Of a stretch of DNA of 64,000 nt, positions 55,212 to 64,000 are shown in pieces. The stretch is from Streptomyces diastaticus subsp. diastaticus (GTDB lineage Bacteria > Actinomycetota > Actinomycetes > Streptomycetales > Streptomycetaceae), in the NCBI RefSeq assembly GCF_011170125.1, contig NZ_BLLN01000005.1, positions 496,001 to 560,000 of the forward strand, read 5' to 3'. The position numbers and the translations under genes were made by a program. Every line of letters begins with the position of its first letter. The stretch's first letter is position 1. The notes below the pieces were generated by a model, which saw only the letters and a list, made by a program, of their open reading frames with translations, was not told the DNA's origin and did not search any database.

Positions 55212-58200
55212 GTGGATGCCGGAACGGTGGCTTTACGGGTGGGGTCGGCTGCGATCACCCCGTTGGTCAGGAAACTCTTCCGGAAGGAGCAGCCAGGCGC
55301 GGGCCTGGTGGCCGAACCGGTGCGGATCGGTTCGCTGGTCTCCTTCCGGGGTGAGAAGCGCGCACTGACCGTCGACGATCTCGAGAAGCTGGTGTGGCGG
55401 CTGCTGGAGCGAGCGGTGGCAGCGGCTGGACCTCATGACACTCCCGCGCCCGGCGAACACGAGGCCGTGGTCCGGTCCCTGGCGCTCTCCCTGTACCGGC
55501 TCGGTGACCTGGAGATGGACGACGTCCAGGCCGTGGCGCTCGGGCCTGAGAAGCTGGCGGCCACTCTGAGCGCGAGGCCACACGACCTTCTGTCCGAGGA
55601 TGCCGATCAGCTCCACGACCAGTTGCTCCAGGTGGCCTGCCTGCACATCATCGACTTCTTCACCAGGCGTTCCACGTTCGTGGCCCGCACTTTGGTGGAG
55701 GAGGCCCGACAGACCCGGCGCCTGGTCGAGGCCATCGACTCACTCACGCAACGTCTCCCCACCCGGTACACCGAGGACGCCGGCTTCGAGGAGCGCTATC
55801 GGCGGCACCTGGTCCAGCGGCACGGGCGCCTCACCGTCTTCGGCATCGAGGTGGACGACGACTGGCCCTTGGACGACGCCTACTTGAGCCTGGAGGCGGT
55901 GGACGGCAAGACGCAGCGGACGGATACCGAAGCCTCAGCCGATCACGGCCGGCCGGCCGACCGGCCAGAGCGGGCCGAGCAGGCTCTCGCGGGCAGGGAG
56001 AGGGTGTTGCTGCGCGGTGTCGCCGGTGCCGGCAAGACCACTCTTGTGCAGTGGCTGGCCGTCACCACCGCTGAACGCCGCCCCAGCAGAGACCTGGCCC
56101 ACCTCTTCGGACGCGTGCCGTTCGTCCTGCCCTTGCGCTCTCTCACCCGTGCGGGGCGGGAACTCCCCACTCCCTCCGACTTCCTGACAGCGGTCGGGTG
56201 TCCGCACACGGCGCCGTCCGGGTGGGCGGAGCGCGTCCTCACCGCCGGGCGCGCCCTGCTTCTGGTGGACGGCATCGACGAGGTACCGGAATCGCAGCGG
56301 GACGGCACGCGCCGATGGCTGCGCGACCTGCTCCGCGAGTTCCCCGGCAACGTCTGGCTGGTGACCGCACGGCCCTCGGCGGTCCGCGAGAACTGGCTGG
56401 GCGCCGACGAGTTCCACGAACTCTCCCTGACGCCGATGAACGGTGAGGACGTCACCACCTTCATCAACCGCTGGCATGCCGCAGCCGGAAACGCTCAGGA
56501 GGAGGCCGACCGCCTGATCGCGACCGTCCGCAGCAGGCAGGACCTCTCAAGGCTGGCGACCAACCCCCTGATGTGCGCCCTGATCTGCGCCCTGCACCGG
56601 ACCAGCCGAGGCTTTCTGCCCCGAGGACGCGAGGAGTTGTACGAGGCGGGTCTACGCATGCTGCTGGAACGGCGCGACCTGCAGCGGAGCATCGACGACG
56701 GCGTGCAGATGGATTACAGGTCCCAGGTTCTGCTTCTGGAAAGGCTGGCCTACTGGCTGATCCGCAACGGCCACTCCCAGATGGACCGGGAGGACGCCAT
56801 CGCTCTCATCGACCAGACCCTGCCCGCCATGAACCGCGCGGTGGTCACCGCGTCCTCCGCCGAGGAGGTGTACCGGCGTCTGCTGACCCGCTCCGGCCTG
56901 CTCCGTGAGCCCGCCGAGGGTGTGGTCGACTTCGTGCACCGCACCTTCCAGGACTATCTCGCTGCCAGGGCCGTCATCGAACACCGCGACTTCTCCCTCC
57001 TCGTACGCAACGCCCACCTGGACCAGTGGGAGGACGTCGTCCGCATGGCCGTCGCACACGGCAGGCCCCACGAACGCGGGCGCCTGCTCACCCAGTTGCT
57101 CAGGCGCGGTGACAAGGTGGGCCGACACCGTGTCCGGCTGCATCTTCTCGCCGCCGCCTGCCTGGAACACGCCACCGAACTGGATCCAGAAGTGCGCCAG
57201 GAGGTGGAACTGCGCGCGGCAGCTCTTTTGCCGCCCAGGACCTACAGCGAGGCGAAGGCGCTGGCCGAGGTGGGGCATGTGACCCTGGAACTCCTCCCGG
57301 GCCCGGAGGGGCTGACCGAGCACGAGGCGGCGGCCGTCGTCTGCGCGGCCGCCCTGGTGGGAACCGACACGGCTCTGCCGAAACTTGCCGAGTACCGGGA
57401 CCATCCCTCCCCGAACGTCAGGAACGTCATACTCAGCGAATGGGGCGAATTCGACCACGCGAGGTACCAGAAGGCCATTCTGTCCGGCCTTTCATTGGAA
57501 GGAAGACCACACCTCCTGGTGCGCACGCACACCGAACTCGCGGCCTTCTCGCATTTCCCTCCCCACCCCTACGTGGCACTGTTCGGACCCTTCACGGGCC
57601 CTGAGATCACGCGGGCGCTGTGCGACAAGAACATCGAGGAGCTCTCACTGAGCTGTGAGCGCCTCACCCACCTCGACTTTCTCCAGGCGTACCGCCACCT
57701 GGGCCGTCTCTCTCTCATCGACGGCCCCATGGTCGCCGATCTCTCCCCCGTCGTGGAGTTACCCCTCCGCGAGCTGCTCCTGCGGCAACTCCCCCGGATG
57801 AGCGACTACCACTGCCTGAACGCGCTCACCGGTCTCCGGAAACTCTTCGTGGGTGACGGAATGACCTGCCGTGACCTCGACGCGCTGCCCACCACGGCGC
57901 CGCTCGAGGACCTGGGCGTTCCCAGCACCGTCACCGACCTCACGCCACTTCGCGAGTTCTGGCCGGCATTGACCACCCTGCGCCTCAACGATCCTGACGA
58001 AGCACCCCTCCCGCCGCCGCCCAGCGGGCTGAGGACACTGGCCGACATGCCGTCGTTGTCCACGCTGGCGTTCAGCGCGCGCCTGGTGGGTGCCTTCGCC
58101 ACCGCGGGCGCCGCGTTTCCTCGTATCGAGTCGCTCCGGCTCGTGGATGTCGAGGACGGTCACGACCTGGCGGAGGTGGTCGCCGCCTTCCCCGGGCTCA

Positions 58201-58367
58201 GAGAACTGGCTCTCGCGGCCGGCGAACGGCCGGCGACGGTGGACGCCGCTCCGCTTCACGGAATCGGCACCCTCCGTTCCGTGGAGGCCCTGGGCACGGT
58301 GCGACTGGTGAACACAGCGCGTGTCTCCCAGGCGTCGGTGCGTCAGCCACCTGAGTCCCGGTACTGA
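55212..58367 (+). CDS. NACHT NTPase with C-terminal leucine-rich repeats (bacterial NLR-like)
   Basis: A 1051-residue STAND-type protein. N-terminal helical domain (1-about 235) that looks like the NACHT N-terminal helical type common in Streptomyces; NACHT with Walker A GVAGAGKTT (269-277) and Walker B LLLVDGIDEVPE (Asp353), sensor region TARPSAVREN and winged-helix part FVHRTFQDYLAARAV; helical linker; then leucine-rich repeats (about 800-1040; IEELSLSCERLTHLDF, LRELLLRQLP, LTTLRLND). Bacterial NACHT proteins of this build defend against phage. GTG at 55212 has GGAGGTGGGAAT. Slightly less GC-biased than its neighbours. A strong terminator follows. Confidence 0.88.
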   Translation: MDAGTVALRVGSAAITPLVRKLFRKEQPGAGLVAEPVRIGSLVSFRGEKRALTVDDLEKLVWRLLERAVAAAGPHDTPAPGEHEAVVRSLALSLYRLGDLEMDDVQAVALGPEKLAATLSARPHDLLSEDADQLHDQLLQVACLHIIDFFTRRSTFVARTLVEEARQTRRLVEAIDSLTQRLPTRYTEDAGFEERYRRHLVQRHGRLTVFGIEVDDDWPLDDAYLSLEAVDGKTQRTDTEASADHGRPADRPERAEQALAGRERVLLRGVAGAGKTTLVQWLAVTTAERRPSRDLAHLFGRVPFVLPLRSLTRAGRELPTPSDFLTAVGCPHTAPSGWAERVLTAGRALLLVDGIDEVPESQRDGTRRWLRDLLREFPGNVWLVTARPSAVRENWLGADEFHELSLTPMNGEDVTTFINRWHAAAGNAQEEADRLIATVRSRQDLSRLATNPLMCALICALHRTSRGFLPRGREELYEAGLRMLLERRDLQRSIDDGVQMDYRSQVLLLERLAYWLIRNGHSQMDREDAIALIDQTLPAMNRAVVTASSAEEVYRRLLTRSGLLREPAEGVVDFVHRTFQDYLAARAVIEHRDFSLLVRNAHLDQWEDVVRMAVAHGRPHERGRLLTQLLRRGDKVGRHRVRLHLLAAACLEHATELDPEVRQEVELRAAALLPPRTYSEAKALAEVGHVTLELLPGPEGLTEHEAAAVVCAAALVGTDTALPKLAEYRDHPSPNVRNVILSEWGEFDHARYQKAILSGLSLEGRPHLLVRTHTELAAFSHFPPHPYVALFGPFTGPEITRALCDKNIEELSLSCERLTHLDFLQAYRHLGRLSLIDGPMVADLSPVVELPLRELLLRQLPRMSDYHCLNALTGLRKLFVGDGMTCRDLDALPTTAPLEDLGVPSTVTDLTPLREFWPALTTLRLNDPDEAPLPPPPSGLRTLADMPSLSTLAFSARLVGAFATAGAAFPRIESLRLVDVEDGHDLAEVVAAFPGLRELALAAGERPATVDAAPLHGIGTLRSVEALGTVRLVNTARVSQASVRQPPESRY

Positions 58368-58389
58368 GGGGCGCGGCCGAAGGAGAGGA

Positions 58390-58432
58390 CCGGGCCGGAC
58401 GGTGCCGTGGCCGCGTCCACCGTCCGGCCCGG
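58390..58432. terminator. Bidirectional terminator between NACHT and CobW genes
   Basis: Perfect 15-bp stem CCGGGCCGGACGGTG / CACCGTCCGGCCCGG with a 13-nt loop between two convergent genes. Confidence 0.75.
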
Positions 58433-58435
58433 AGT

Positions 58436-59620
58436 TCAGACGCCCGCCGCCGGTGCGACCGTTCGCGCGTGCTCGTACTCACAGGCGCCGTCGATCCCGT
58501 AGGCGGCCCACTCGGGGAAGGGATCAGACTCCGGCCACGGCTCCTCATCGCGCATCAGGCAGGCGGTCAGCGCCGTGACGAGCGACTCCTCGACCAGCTC
58601 GGTGCCGATGAAGACGAGTTCCTGGCCGTGCTGTGCGGTGGCGCCGGCACGGGCGCCGGAGGGTTCGAACCTGGCGACCGCGCCCGCCTGCGACCAGAGA
58701 CCGGTCACGCCCGGGCGGCTCGACAGCCAGAAGAACCCCTTGGACCGCAGCACCTTGCCGTACCTGCCGCTCTCGAGCTCCTCGGTGACGAACACCCACA
58801 GCCGCTCCGGATGGAAGGGGCGGCTCGCACGGAACACGACACTCGAGATCCCGTACTCCTCGGTCTCGGGCACGTGATCGCCGTTGAGTTCCCGGACCCA
58901 GCCGGGAGCCTGCTGGGCCTTCTCCAGGTCGAAGAGGCCGGCGCCGAGGAGTTCGGAGGGAGCCACCCGCCCGTAGCGCGAGGAAACGATCCGGGCACCC
59001 GGGTTCAGCCTGCTGAGCGTGGCCTGCAGCCGCTCCCGCTCCCACGCGTCCACGAGGTCCAGCTTGTTCAGGACGAGGACGTCGGCGAACTCGACCTGGT
59101 CCATCAGCAGGTCGCTGACGGTGCGTTCGTCGCCCTCGTACTGATCGAGCCCGCGCTCGGTGAGCTCGTCACCCAAGGCCAGCTCGGGGAGGAAGTTGGC
59201 CGCGTCGACCACCGTGACCATGGTGTCGAGCCGGGCGAGGTCGCTGAGCATCGCCCCGTCGTCGCGCGGGAAGGAGAAGGTCGCCGCCACGGGCATCGGT
59301 TCGGAGATACCGCTGGACTCGATCAGCAGGTGGTCGAAGCGTCCCTCCCGCGCGAGCCGGTCCACCTCCTCCAGCAGGTCGTCGCGCAGGGTGCAGCAGA
59401 TGCACCCGTTGGTCATCTCGACCAGCCGCTCCTCCGTACGCGACAGCGCGGCCTCACCTCCGCGCACGAGTGCCGCGTCGATGTTGACCTCGCTCATGTC
59501 GTTGACGATCACCGCCACCCTCAGGCCCTCCCGATTGGTGAGGACATGGTTCAGCAGAGTGGTCTTGCCCGCCCCCAGGAATCCCGAGAGCACGGTGACG
59601 GGGAGAAGATCTCGTGCCAC
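58436..59620 (-). CDS. CobW/ZNG1-type GTP-binding metal chaperone
   Basis: A 394-residue G3E-family GTPase: Walker [10 protein letters not shown] (13-21), the zinc-binding CxCC motif in GCICC (73-76), [12 protein letters not shown] and a C-terminal CobW_C domain with [16 protein letters not shown]. Zinc-regulated members deliver zinc to target proteins under starvation. GTG 59620, only 5 nt after the L32 stop, with GGAGG inside the L32 end; the two genes form an operon behind a Zur box. Confidence 0.92.
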   Translation of the reverse strand: MARDLLPVTVLSGFLGAGKTTLLNHVLTNREGLRVAVIVNDMSEVNIDAALVRGGEAALSRTEERLVEMTNGCICCTLRDDLLEEVDRLAREGRFDHLLIESSGISEPMPVAATFSFPRDDGAMLSDLARLDTMVTVVDAANFLPELALGDELTERGLDQYEGDERTVSDLLMDQVEFADVLVLNKLDLVDAWERERLQATLSRLNPGARIVSSRYGRVAPSELLGAGLFDLEKAQQAPGWVRELNGDHVPETEEYGISSVVFRASRPFHPERLWVFVTEELESGRYGKVLRSKGFFWLSSRPGVTGLWSQAGAVARFEPSGARAGATAQHGQELVFIGTELVEESLVTALTACLMRDEEPWPESDPFPEWAAYGIDGACEYEHARTVAPAAGV

Positions 59621-59625
59621 GGCAA

Positions 59626-59796
59626 TCAGCCTCCGGGCCTCAGCAGGCCACGCTCGTACGCCTTGACCAGCCGCTGCGGCACCTGGTGGGTGACCCCGTC
59701 CACGACCACCGGCACGAGCTGGGGCGTGGTCGCCCTCCACTGCGCGCGACGGTGTCGGGTGTTGCTGCGGGACATCTTCCGCTTCGGTACTGCCAT
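59626..59796 (-). CDS. rpmF: 50S ribosomal protein L32, cysteine-free (zinc-independent) paralogue
   Basis: A 56-residue L32: [20 protein letters not shown] is the conserved start, and the C-terminal half lacks the four cysteines of the zinc-ribbon form, reading [20 protein letters not shown] instead. Cysteine-free ribosomal paralogues replace zinc-containing ones when zinc is scarce. The ATG at 59796 has AGGAGG upstream; the gene overlaps the leader of the CobW gene and is preceded by a Zur box. Confidence 0.92.
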   Translation of the reverse strand: MAVPKRKMSRSNTRHRRAQWRATTPQLVPVVVDGVTHQVPQRLVKAYERGLLRPGG

Positions 59797-59837
59797 GAGG
59801 AACCTCCTGTGCGTCTGCGTCGAGGAAGGACGCTACA

Positions 59838-59852
59838 TGAAAATGATAGTCA
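59838..59852 (-). promoter_or_regulatory. Zur box of the rpmF-cobW operon
   Basis: TGAAAATGATAGTCA, a 7-1-7 palindrome matching the Streptomyces Zur consensus (TGAAAATGATTTTCA type) at 13 of 15 positions, about 42 nt upstream of the L32 start. Confidence 0.75.
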
Positions 59853-60486
59853 CCACCAAAATGGCTGCCGCCCGTCGCGCAGGGTGACAGAGCGACAGGG
59901 CGACAGGCGGGCGACTTCATGCATCCCGCCGTCGGGACACCAGGCGAGCGAGTTCGAATGCGCCGGCCCGCCCCACCTCCGCAGCACGGAAGCCCCGGCG
60001 CGGCACCGCCACCCGACTGTCGGCGCGGAGCACGGACGAGACGGCCGCGATCACACACGTGAGCCTCAGACGACCCGACTGACAGCCCCACTCGCCCCCC
60101 TCCCCCGGCGCCCGGTTCACAGACCCCGCGTGCGCGGGTGACACACGCCTGCAGGACTCCCCGCCACCGCTTGCGCAGATCACCTCAAGCCCCCCCCGAC
60201 CTCCGCTTTCACCTCTGCTTCTGCTTCCGCTTCCGGTATGACCCGGCACACCTCGCGAGGCCGATACACCCCCTCCGCGCGACATCAGGGAGCGGAGATC
60301 CCGAACGGCCGGGAAGCCTCCGCCCCACCGAAGGGCACCCAGCACCTCGGGGCGCCGGTCCGCGACAGGGGGTCGAACCCGCCCGCCTCGGCGGCGACTG
60401 ACGAAGCCGGGGCCCCTCCCCCTTCGGAGCAGGAGCACCGGCGGCCGGTGGCGGCGGGCGGTCGGCCGACCGCCCGGCGGCCTGGA
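59853..60486. other. Intergenic stretch of 0.6 kb, no gene recognised
   Basis: No convincing gene or tRNA. A polypyrimidine run with repeated TTCYGC units at about 60200-60236 and a small CCCCGCG/CGCGGGT hairpin near 60115 are the only visible features. Confidence 0.4.
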
Positions 60487-61188
60487 TCACACCCGGACAG
60501 GTATCCGCCAGACCCGCTCGACCGCCTCCCCGGTCAGCACCTCCGCCGGAGGACCCTCCCCTCGCACCGCTCCACCCTGGAGCAGCAGGAGGTGGCCTGC
60601 CGACCTGGCGGCCTCAAGATCGTGAGTCGCCTGGACGACCGTGCCCCCTCGCGCCGTCACCTCGGCGAGGACGTCCGCGATCAGTCGCTGGGCTGTGGCG
60701 TCGAGACCCGTCGTGGGCTCGTCGAGCAGAAGCAGATCCGCCTCCTGGGCGAGCCCCTGGGCGACGAGCGCGCGCTGACGCTGCCCGCCGGAGAGTTCCC
60801 CCAGCTGACGGTCGGCGAGAGAGGCGATGTCCAGCCGGTCCATGCACTCCTCCACCACCGCCCGGTCCTCCCGGGACAGCCGCCGCCACAGCCCGAGCCG
60901 CCCCCACCTGCCCATGGCCACGGCCTCCCGGACGGTCAGCGGGAGGGCGTCGGTCGCCGCACTGCGCTGAACCACGAAGGCGGGACGCTTCCCCGTGCGG
61001 TGCCGCACCGATCCCGATGTCACCCGGATCACGCCGGCCATCACGCCGAGCAGCGTGGACTTCCCCGAGCCGTTCGGGCCGACCACGGCAGTCGTGGTGA
61101 ACGCCGGTATGCGCGCGCCCAGTTGCTTCAGGACATCACGACCCGCGTAGCCGGCCGACACCTCGTCGAGCCTCACCTGATGCCGCAT
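60487..61188 (-). CDS. aztA: Zinc ABC transporter ATP-binding protein AztA
   Basis: A 233-residue ATPase of the metal (Mn/Zn) uptake class: Walker A GPNGSGKST (37-45), Q-loop FVVQRSAATDALPLTV, signature LSGGQRQRALVA, Walker B LLLLDEPTTGLD and H-loop QATHDLEAA. ATG 61188 has AAGGAG upstream; GTG 61209 in the same frame is less likely. Divergent from aztB with a Zur box between them; works with the AztB permease and AztC binding protein. Confidence 0.9.
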   Translation of the reverse strand: MRHQVRLDEVSAGYAGRDVLKQLGARIPAFTTTAVVGPNGSGKSTLLGVMAGVIRVTSGSVRHRTGKRPAFVVQRSAATDALPLTVREAVAMGRWGRLGLWRRLSREDRAVVEECMDRLDIASLADRQLGELSGGQRQRALVAQGLAQEADLLLLDEPTTGLDATAQRLIADVLAEVTARGGTVVQATHDLEAARSAGHLLLLQGGAVRGEGPPAEVLTGEAVERVWRIPVRV

Positions 61189-61221
61189 CCCCGGACTCCT
61201 TCCCACCACCCCACTCTGGAG

Positions 61222-61236
61222 TGATAATCATTTTCA
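61222..61236. promoter_or_regulatory. Zur box between aztA and aztB
   Basis: TGATAATCATTTTCA matches the Zur palindrome at 14 of 15 positions. It sits directly before TAGTGT (61240-61245), the likely -10 of a leaderless aztB message, and 34 nt before the aztA start, so one site can control both directions. Confidence 0.8.
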
Positions 61237-61253
61237 TTGTAGTGTCCTGCCCC

Positions 61254-62135
61254 ATGGAATGGTTGGTGGGTCCCTTTGAAGTGACCTTTGTTCAGCGGGC
61301 CCTGTGGGGCGGCGTCCTCGTGTCGTTGATCTGCGCCCTCGCCGGCACCTGGGTGGTGCTGCGCGGGATGGCGTTCTTCGGGGACGCGATGTCGCACGGC
61401 ATGCTTCCCGGCATCGCGGTGGCGTCCCTGCTGGGAGGCAACCTGCTGCTGGGGGCCGCGGCGAGCGCGGCGGTCATGGCGCTGGGCGTCAGCGCGGTGG
61501 GCCGGTCCCCTCGCCTGTCGCAGGACACCAGCATCGGACTGTTGTTCGTGGGGATGCTGTCGCTGGGCGTGATCATCGTCAGTCGGTCGCAGTCCTTCGC
61601 CGTCGACCTGACGGGGTTCCTCTTCGGGGACGTACTCGCCGTCCGCACCACCGATCTCGCTTACCTGGGCGGCGCGCTGGGTGTCGCCCTGGCGATCTCC
61701 GTGCTCGGCCACCGGCCCTTCGTCGCGCTGGCCTTCGACGAACGCAAGGCGCACACGCTGGGCCTCCGGCCACGCCTCGCCCACGTGGCGTTGCTGACGC
61801 TCCTCACCCTGGCGATCGTCGCGTCGTTCCACATCGTGGGCACACTGCTGGTCTTCGGTCTGCTGATCGCGCCGCCGGCGACCGTGCTGCCCTGGGCCCG
61901 GCGCGTCCCGACGATCATGGCCGGAGCCGCCCTCCTCGGCATCAGCGCGACCTTCGTCGGCCTGCTGCTCTCCTGGCACCTCGACACGGCGGCCGGAGCG
62001 ACCATCGCCGGGACCGCGGTGCTCCAGTTCCTCCTCTCCACGCTCGCCGCCGGCCTCGGCAACCGCCGGGCGCGTTCGGCTCCCCGCCCCACCACGACAG
62101 ACCGCTCACACATGGAATACGGGCACGCGTCATGA
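61254..62135 (+). CDS. aztB: Zinc ABC transporter permease AztB
   Basis: A 293-residue membrane protein of the ABC-3 (ZnuB/MntB) family with about eight helices: TWVVLRGMAFFGDAMSHGMLPG (in parts), LFGDVLAV and ALAFDERKAHTLGLRPRLAH are family stretches, and FHIVGTLLVFGLLIAPPAT near the end. The ATG at 61254 has a -10 box 8 nt upstream and no ribosome site (leaderless). Ends overlap with aztD (ATGA). Confidence 0.92.
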   Translation: MEWLVGPFEVTFVQRALWGGVLVSLICALAGTWVVLRGMAFFGDAMSHGMLPGIAVASLLGGNLLLGAAASAAVMALGVSAVGRSPRLSQDTSIGLLFVGMLSLGVIIVSRSQSFAVDLTGFLFGDVLAVRTTDLAYLGGALGVALAISVLGHRPFVALAFDERKAHTLGLRPRLAHVALLTLLTLAIVASFHIVGTLLVFGLLIAPPATVLPWARRVPTIMAGAALLGISATFVGLLLSWHLDTAAGATIAGTAVLQFLLSTLAAGLGNRRARSAPRPTTTDRSHMEYGHAS

Positions 62136-63346
62136 ACTTCAGGAAGAAATCCCTCACCGCGGCTCTCACCTGCGCCACCCTCGCGGGCACCGCCTTGCTC
62201 GTCGGCTGTCAGAGCCGGAGTGACGCGAAGACCGACGACAGGCCCACCGCCACCGAGAAACCCCACGGCTACGTGGCAGGCGCCGAGGAAACCTCCGAAC
62301 AGCAGTCCCGTCTCGTACTCGCCGACGAAGAGACGGGCGAGGTCCGGGTCCTGGACCTGATCACGGAGGACGTCACTCCGCTGAAAAGGGTCAGCGGGGT
62401 GGGGAGTCTGCGCACCGACGGCCGGTTCGCCTATCTCGGCAGCGGCGACTCGACGCACATCGTCGACACCGGGGCCTGGATGGTGGACCACGGTGACCAC
62501 GTCCACTACTACCGGGCCGAGATCCGCGACGTCGGCACCGTCGAGGGGAAGGAGATCACTCACGTCAGCAGCGATCCGGCGGTCACCGCGATGTCCTCCT
62601 CGGACGGCGGCCATCTGCTGTTCGACCGTAAGGAGCTGGAGGGCGGCGCCCTTGCGAAGGCGGACGCGCTGACCGGCGCCGCCGACGGTTCGGTCGTCCC
62701 CTACAAGGAGCATCTGCTGGTCACGGCGGCGGGCTCCGGCCAGGACGCCGTCGAGGTCCGCGACCGGGAGGGCGGGTCCGCGACGACGCTGGAGGAGTCG
62801 TGTGCCGAGGTGAGCGGCGAGGCCGTCACCCGCCGCGGGGTGGTCTTCGGGTGTGCCGACGGCGCGCTGCTGGTCAGCGAGGAGAAGGGCGGGTTCACCG
62901 CCGAGAAGATCCCCTACGGCACGAAGGTGGACGCCCAGGAACGGGCCGCCGGCTTCCACCACCGCGCCGGGAGCACCACGCTGACGGCCACCTCGGGTGA
63001 CGACGCCGTCTGGGTCCTCGATGTCACCGAGCGCGCCTGGACGCGCATCGAGACGGGGCCGGTGACCGCCGTCAACACCGCCGGGGAGGGGGCACCGTTG
63101 CTCGCGCTCGGCGAGGACGGCCGGCTCACGGCGTACGACATCGAGACGAAGAAGGCCACCGACCACAAGAAGCTGATGTCCGAGAGCGGCACCTCGGCCT
63201 CGATCGAGGTCGACACCACCCGCGCCTACGTCAACGACGCCGCGGCGCGAAAGGTCCACGAGATCGACTACAACGACCACCTCCGGGTGGCCCGCACCTT
63301 CCCCCTCGACTTCGCTCCGACGCACATGGTGGAGACCGGACGATGA
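62132..63346 (+). CDS. aztD: Zinc metallochaperone AztD (lipoprotein beta-propeller)
   Basis: A 404-residue lipoprotein with lipobox LLVGC (Cys26) and a propeller of repeats such as RLVLADEETGEVRVLDL. The histidine-rich loop DHGDHVHYYRAEI is the zinc site known for AztD proteins, which pass zinc to the AztC binding protein. Start overlaps the aztB stop and the end overlaps aztC (ATGA both), giving tight co-translation. Confidence 0.88.
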   Translation: MNFRKKSLTAALTCATLAGTALLVGCQSRSDAKTDDRPTATEKPHGYVAGAEETSEQQSRLVLADEETGEVRVLDLITEDVTPLKRVSGVGSLRTDGRFAYLGSGDSTHIVDTGAWMVDHGDHVHYYRAEIRDVGTVEGKEITHVSSDPAVTAMSSSDGGHLLFDRKELEGGALAKADALTGAADGSVVPYKEHLLVTAAGSGQDAVEVRDREGGSATTLEESCAEVSGEAVTRRGVVFGCADGALLVSEEKGGFTAEKIPYGTKVDAQERAAGFHHRAGSTTLTATSGDDAVWVLDVTERAWTRIETGPVTAVNTAGEGAPLLALGEDGRLTAYDIETKKATDHKKLMSESGTSASIEVDTTRAYVNDAAARKVHEIDYNDHLRVARTFPLDFAPTHMVETGR

Positions 63347-64000
63347 GCACCAGCCCCCCGCGCACGCGCTCGTCGGCGGCCCTCGCGTTCCTCGCCGGCC
63401 TGCTGGGCGTGCTGGCCTTGGCTGTCGGCGGGTGCGCGGCAGACGAGGAGGACCGGCCCTCCGTGGTCGTCACGACCAACATCCTCGGCGACATCACCCG
63501 CAACGTCGTGGGTGACGAGGCCGACGTGACGGTGCTGATGCGGGCCGGCGCCGATCCGCACTCCTTCGGCGTCTCGGCTCCTCAGGCCGCCGCCATGGAA
63601 CAGGCCGACCTGGTCGTGTACAACGGCCTGGGCCTGGAGGAGAACGTCCTGCGCCATGTGGAAGCCGCCGGTGAGGCAGGCGTGTCCACGGTGGCGGTGG
63701 GCGATGGCGTCGACCCGATCACCTACACGTCCGGGGAGAGCGCCGGAACGTCCGACCCCCACTTCTGGACCGACCCGGAGCGGGTCCGCGAGGCCGTCGA
63801 TCTCATCGCCGACCAGGTGACGGAGCACGTAGGAGGGGTCGACAAGGCCGCCGTCGCGAAGAACGCGTCCGCCTACGGCAGGCAGGTGGACGATCTCACC
63901 GCATGGATGCGGGACACGTTCGACGCCATACCCGCGAAGAGGCGTCAGCTCGTCACGAACCACCATGTGTTCGGCTACCTCGCCGAGCGGTTCGGGTTCC
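63343..64000 (+). CDS. aztC: Zinc ABC transporter substrate-binding lipoprotein AztC (partial)
   Basis: The first 219 residues of a ZnuA/TroA-family zinc-binding lipoprotein: lipobox VGGC at residue 31, VVTTNILGDITRNVVGD, DPHSFGVSAPQA with the first metal histidine, SDPHFWTDPERV and TNHHVFGYLAERFGF with further histidines. The C-terminal part lies outside the window. Confidence 0.92.
   Translation, partial: MSTSPPRTRSSAALAFLAGLLGVLALAVGGCAADEEDRPSVVVTTNILGDITRNVVGDEADVTVLMRAGADPHSFGVSAPQAAAMEQADLVVYNGLGLEENVLRHVEAAGEAGVSTVAVGDGVDPITYTSGESAGTSDPHFWTDPERVREAVDLIADQVTEHVGGVDKAAVAKNASAYGRQVDDLTAWMRDTFDAIPAKRRQLVTNHHVFGYLAERFGF

Noticed and set aside
60355..60400. tRNA-like T-arm (GGGGGTCGAACCCGCC)
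   Set aside because: The loop lacks the TTCGA pattern and no acceptor, D or anticodon arm could be paired around it.
59917..60438. Minus-strand 173-codon frame between rpmF and aztA
   Set aside because: Codon bias is weak, no family pattern, and it covers the Zur-side intergenic region.
1..64000. CRISPR arrays, insertion sequences, integrase or att sites
   Set aside because: No regularly spaced repeats, no transposase or recombinase motifs, no tRNA gene found in the window.

Overview
The window is very GC-rich, nearly every codon ends in G or C, and gene starts are often GTG or TTG. Many genes carry a -10 box only 6-8 nt before the start codon (leaderless mRNAs). Gene content (DUF5134, DUF4184, DUF2630, DUF6421, DasR-type site, Zur boxes, AztABCD, type I PKS) points to a Streptomyces chromosome or a close relative. 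No rRNA, tRNA, transposase, integrase or CRISPR array was found.

Layout. 1-7.2 kb: a threonine-aldolase-like/SDR/DUF6421 operon, then small housekeeping genes (GDPD, GNAT, VOC) and a MarR-FUSC pair. 7.4-13.3 kb: membrane proteins (DUF5134, M56 protease, PAP2), a PadR regulator with its membrane partner, a DUF4184 gene sharing a promoter element with padR, and a frameshifted DUF2630 gene. 13.5-21 kb: divergent LVIVD-repeat/DUF305 pair, ArsR facing an old-yellow enzyme, an unrecognised protein, a BNR-repeat protein and the remains of a two-component system. 21.2-30.3 kb: ung, a GlcNAc-kinase-like gene, a degenerate CbiX-like protein, a lactonase with a DasR-like site, a DUF1345 pseudogene, a FUSC/AsnC divergon, HAD phosphatase and MFS permease. 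30.5-36.8 kb: iron-siderophore uptake operon (ATPase, lipoprotein, fused permease, C39-peptidase-like protein) behind a candidate iron box, with an AraC regulator upstream. 36.9-48.2 kb: sugar porter, divergent G6PDH, and an 8.2-kb single-module PKS with its own acyl ligase and thioesterase. 48.3-58.4 kb: a receptor Ser/Thr kinase, then the most accessory-looking part: a DUF262/HNH nuclease fused to an alkyltransferase-like domain, an FhuF-like 2Fe-2S protein and a ferredoxin behind a clear cobalamin riboswitch, and a large NACHT-LRR protein. 58.4-64 kb: a zinc-starvation block (CobW GTPase, cysteine-free L32, AztA/B/D/C zinc importer) with two matching Zur boxes; the last gene runs off the window.

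How the parts work together. The zinc block is a coherent regulon: Zur would release both divergent promoters when zinc is scarce, replacing zinc-binding L32, loading metal through a CobW GTPase and importing zinc. The iron operon is similarly self-contained. The DUF262 nuclease and NACHT protein flank the B12-controlled iron-sulfur genes and suggest a small defence neighbourhood; this is inference from domain content only. The PKS has no tailoring, transport or regulatory genes next to it, so its product cannot be named beyond a starter acid extended once or iteratively with malonate and reduced.
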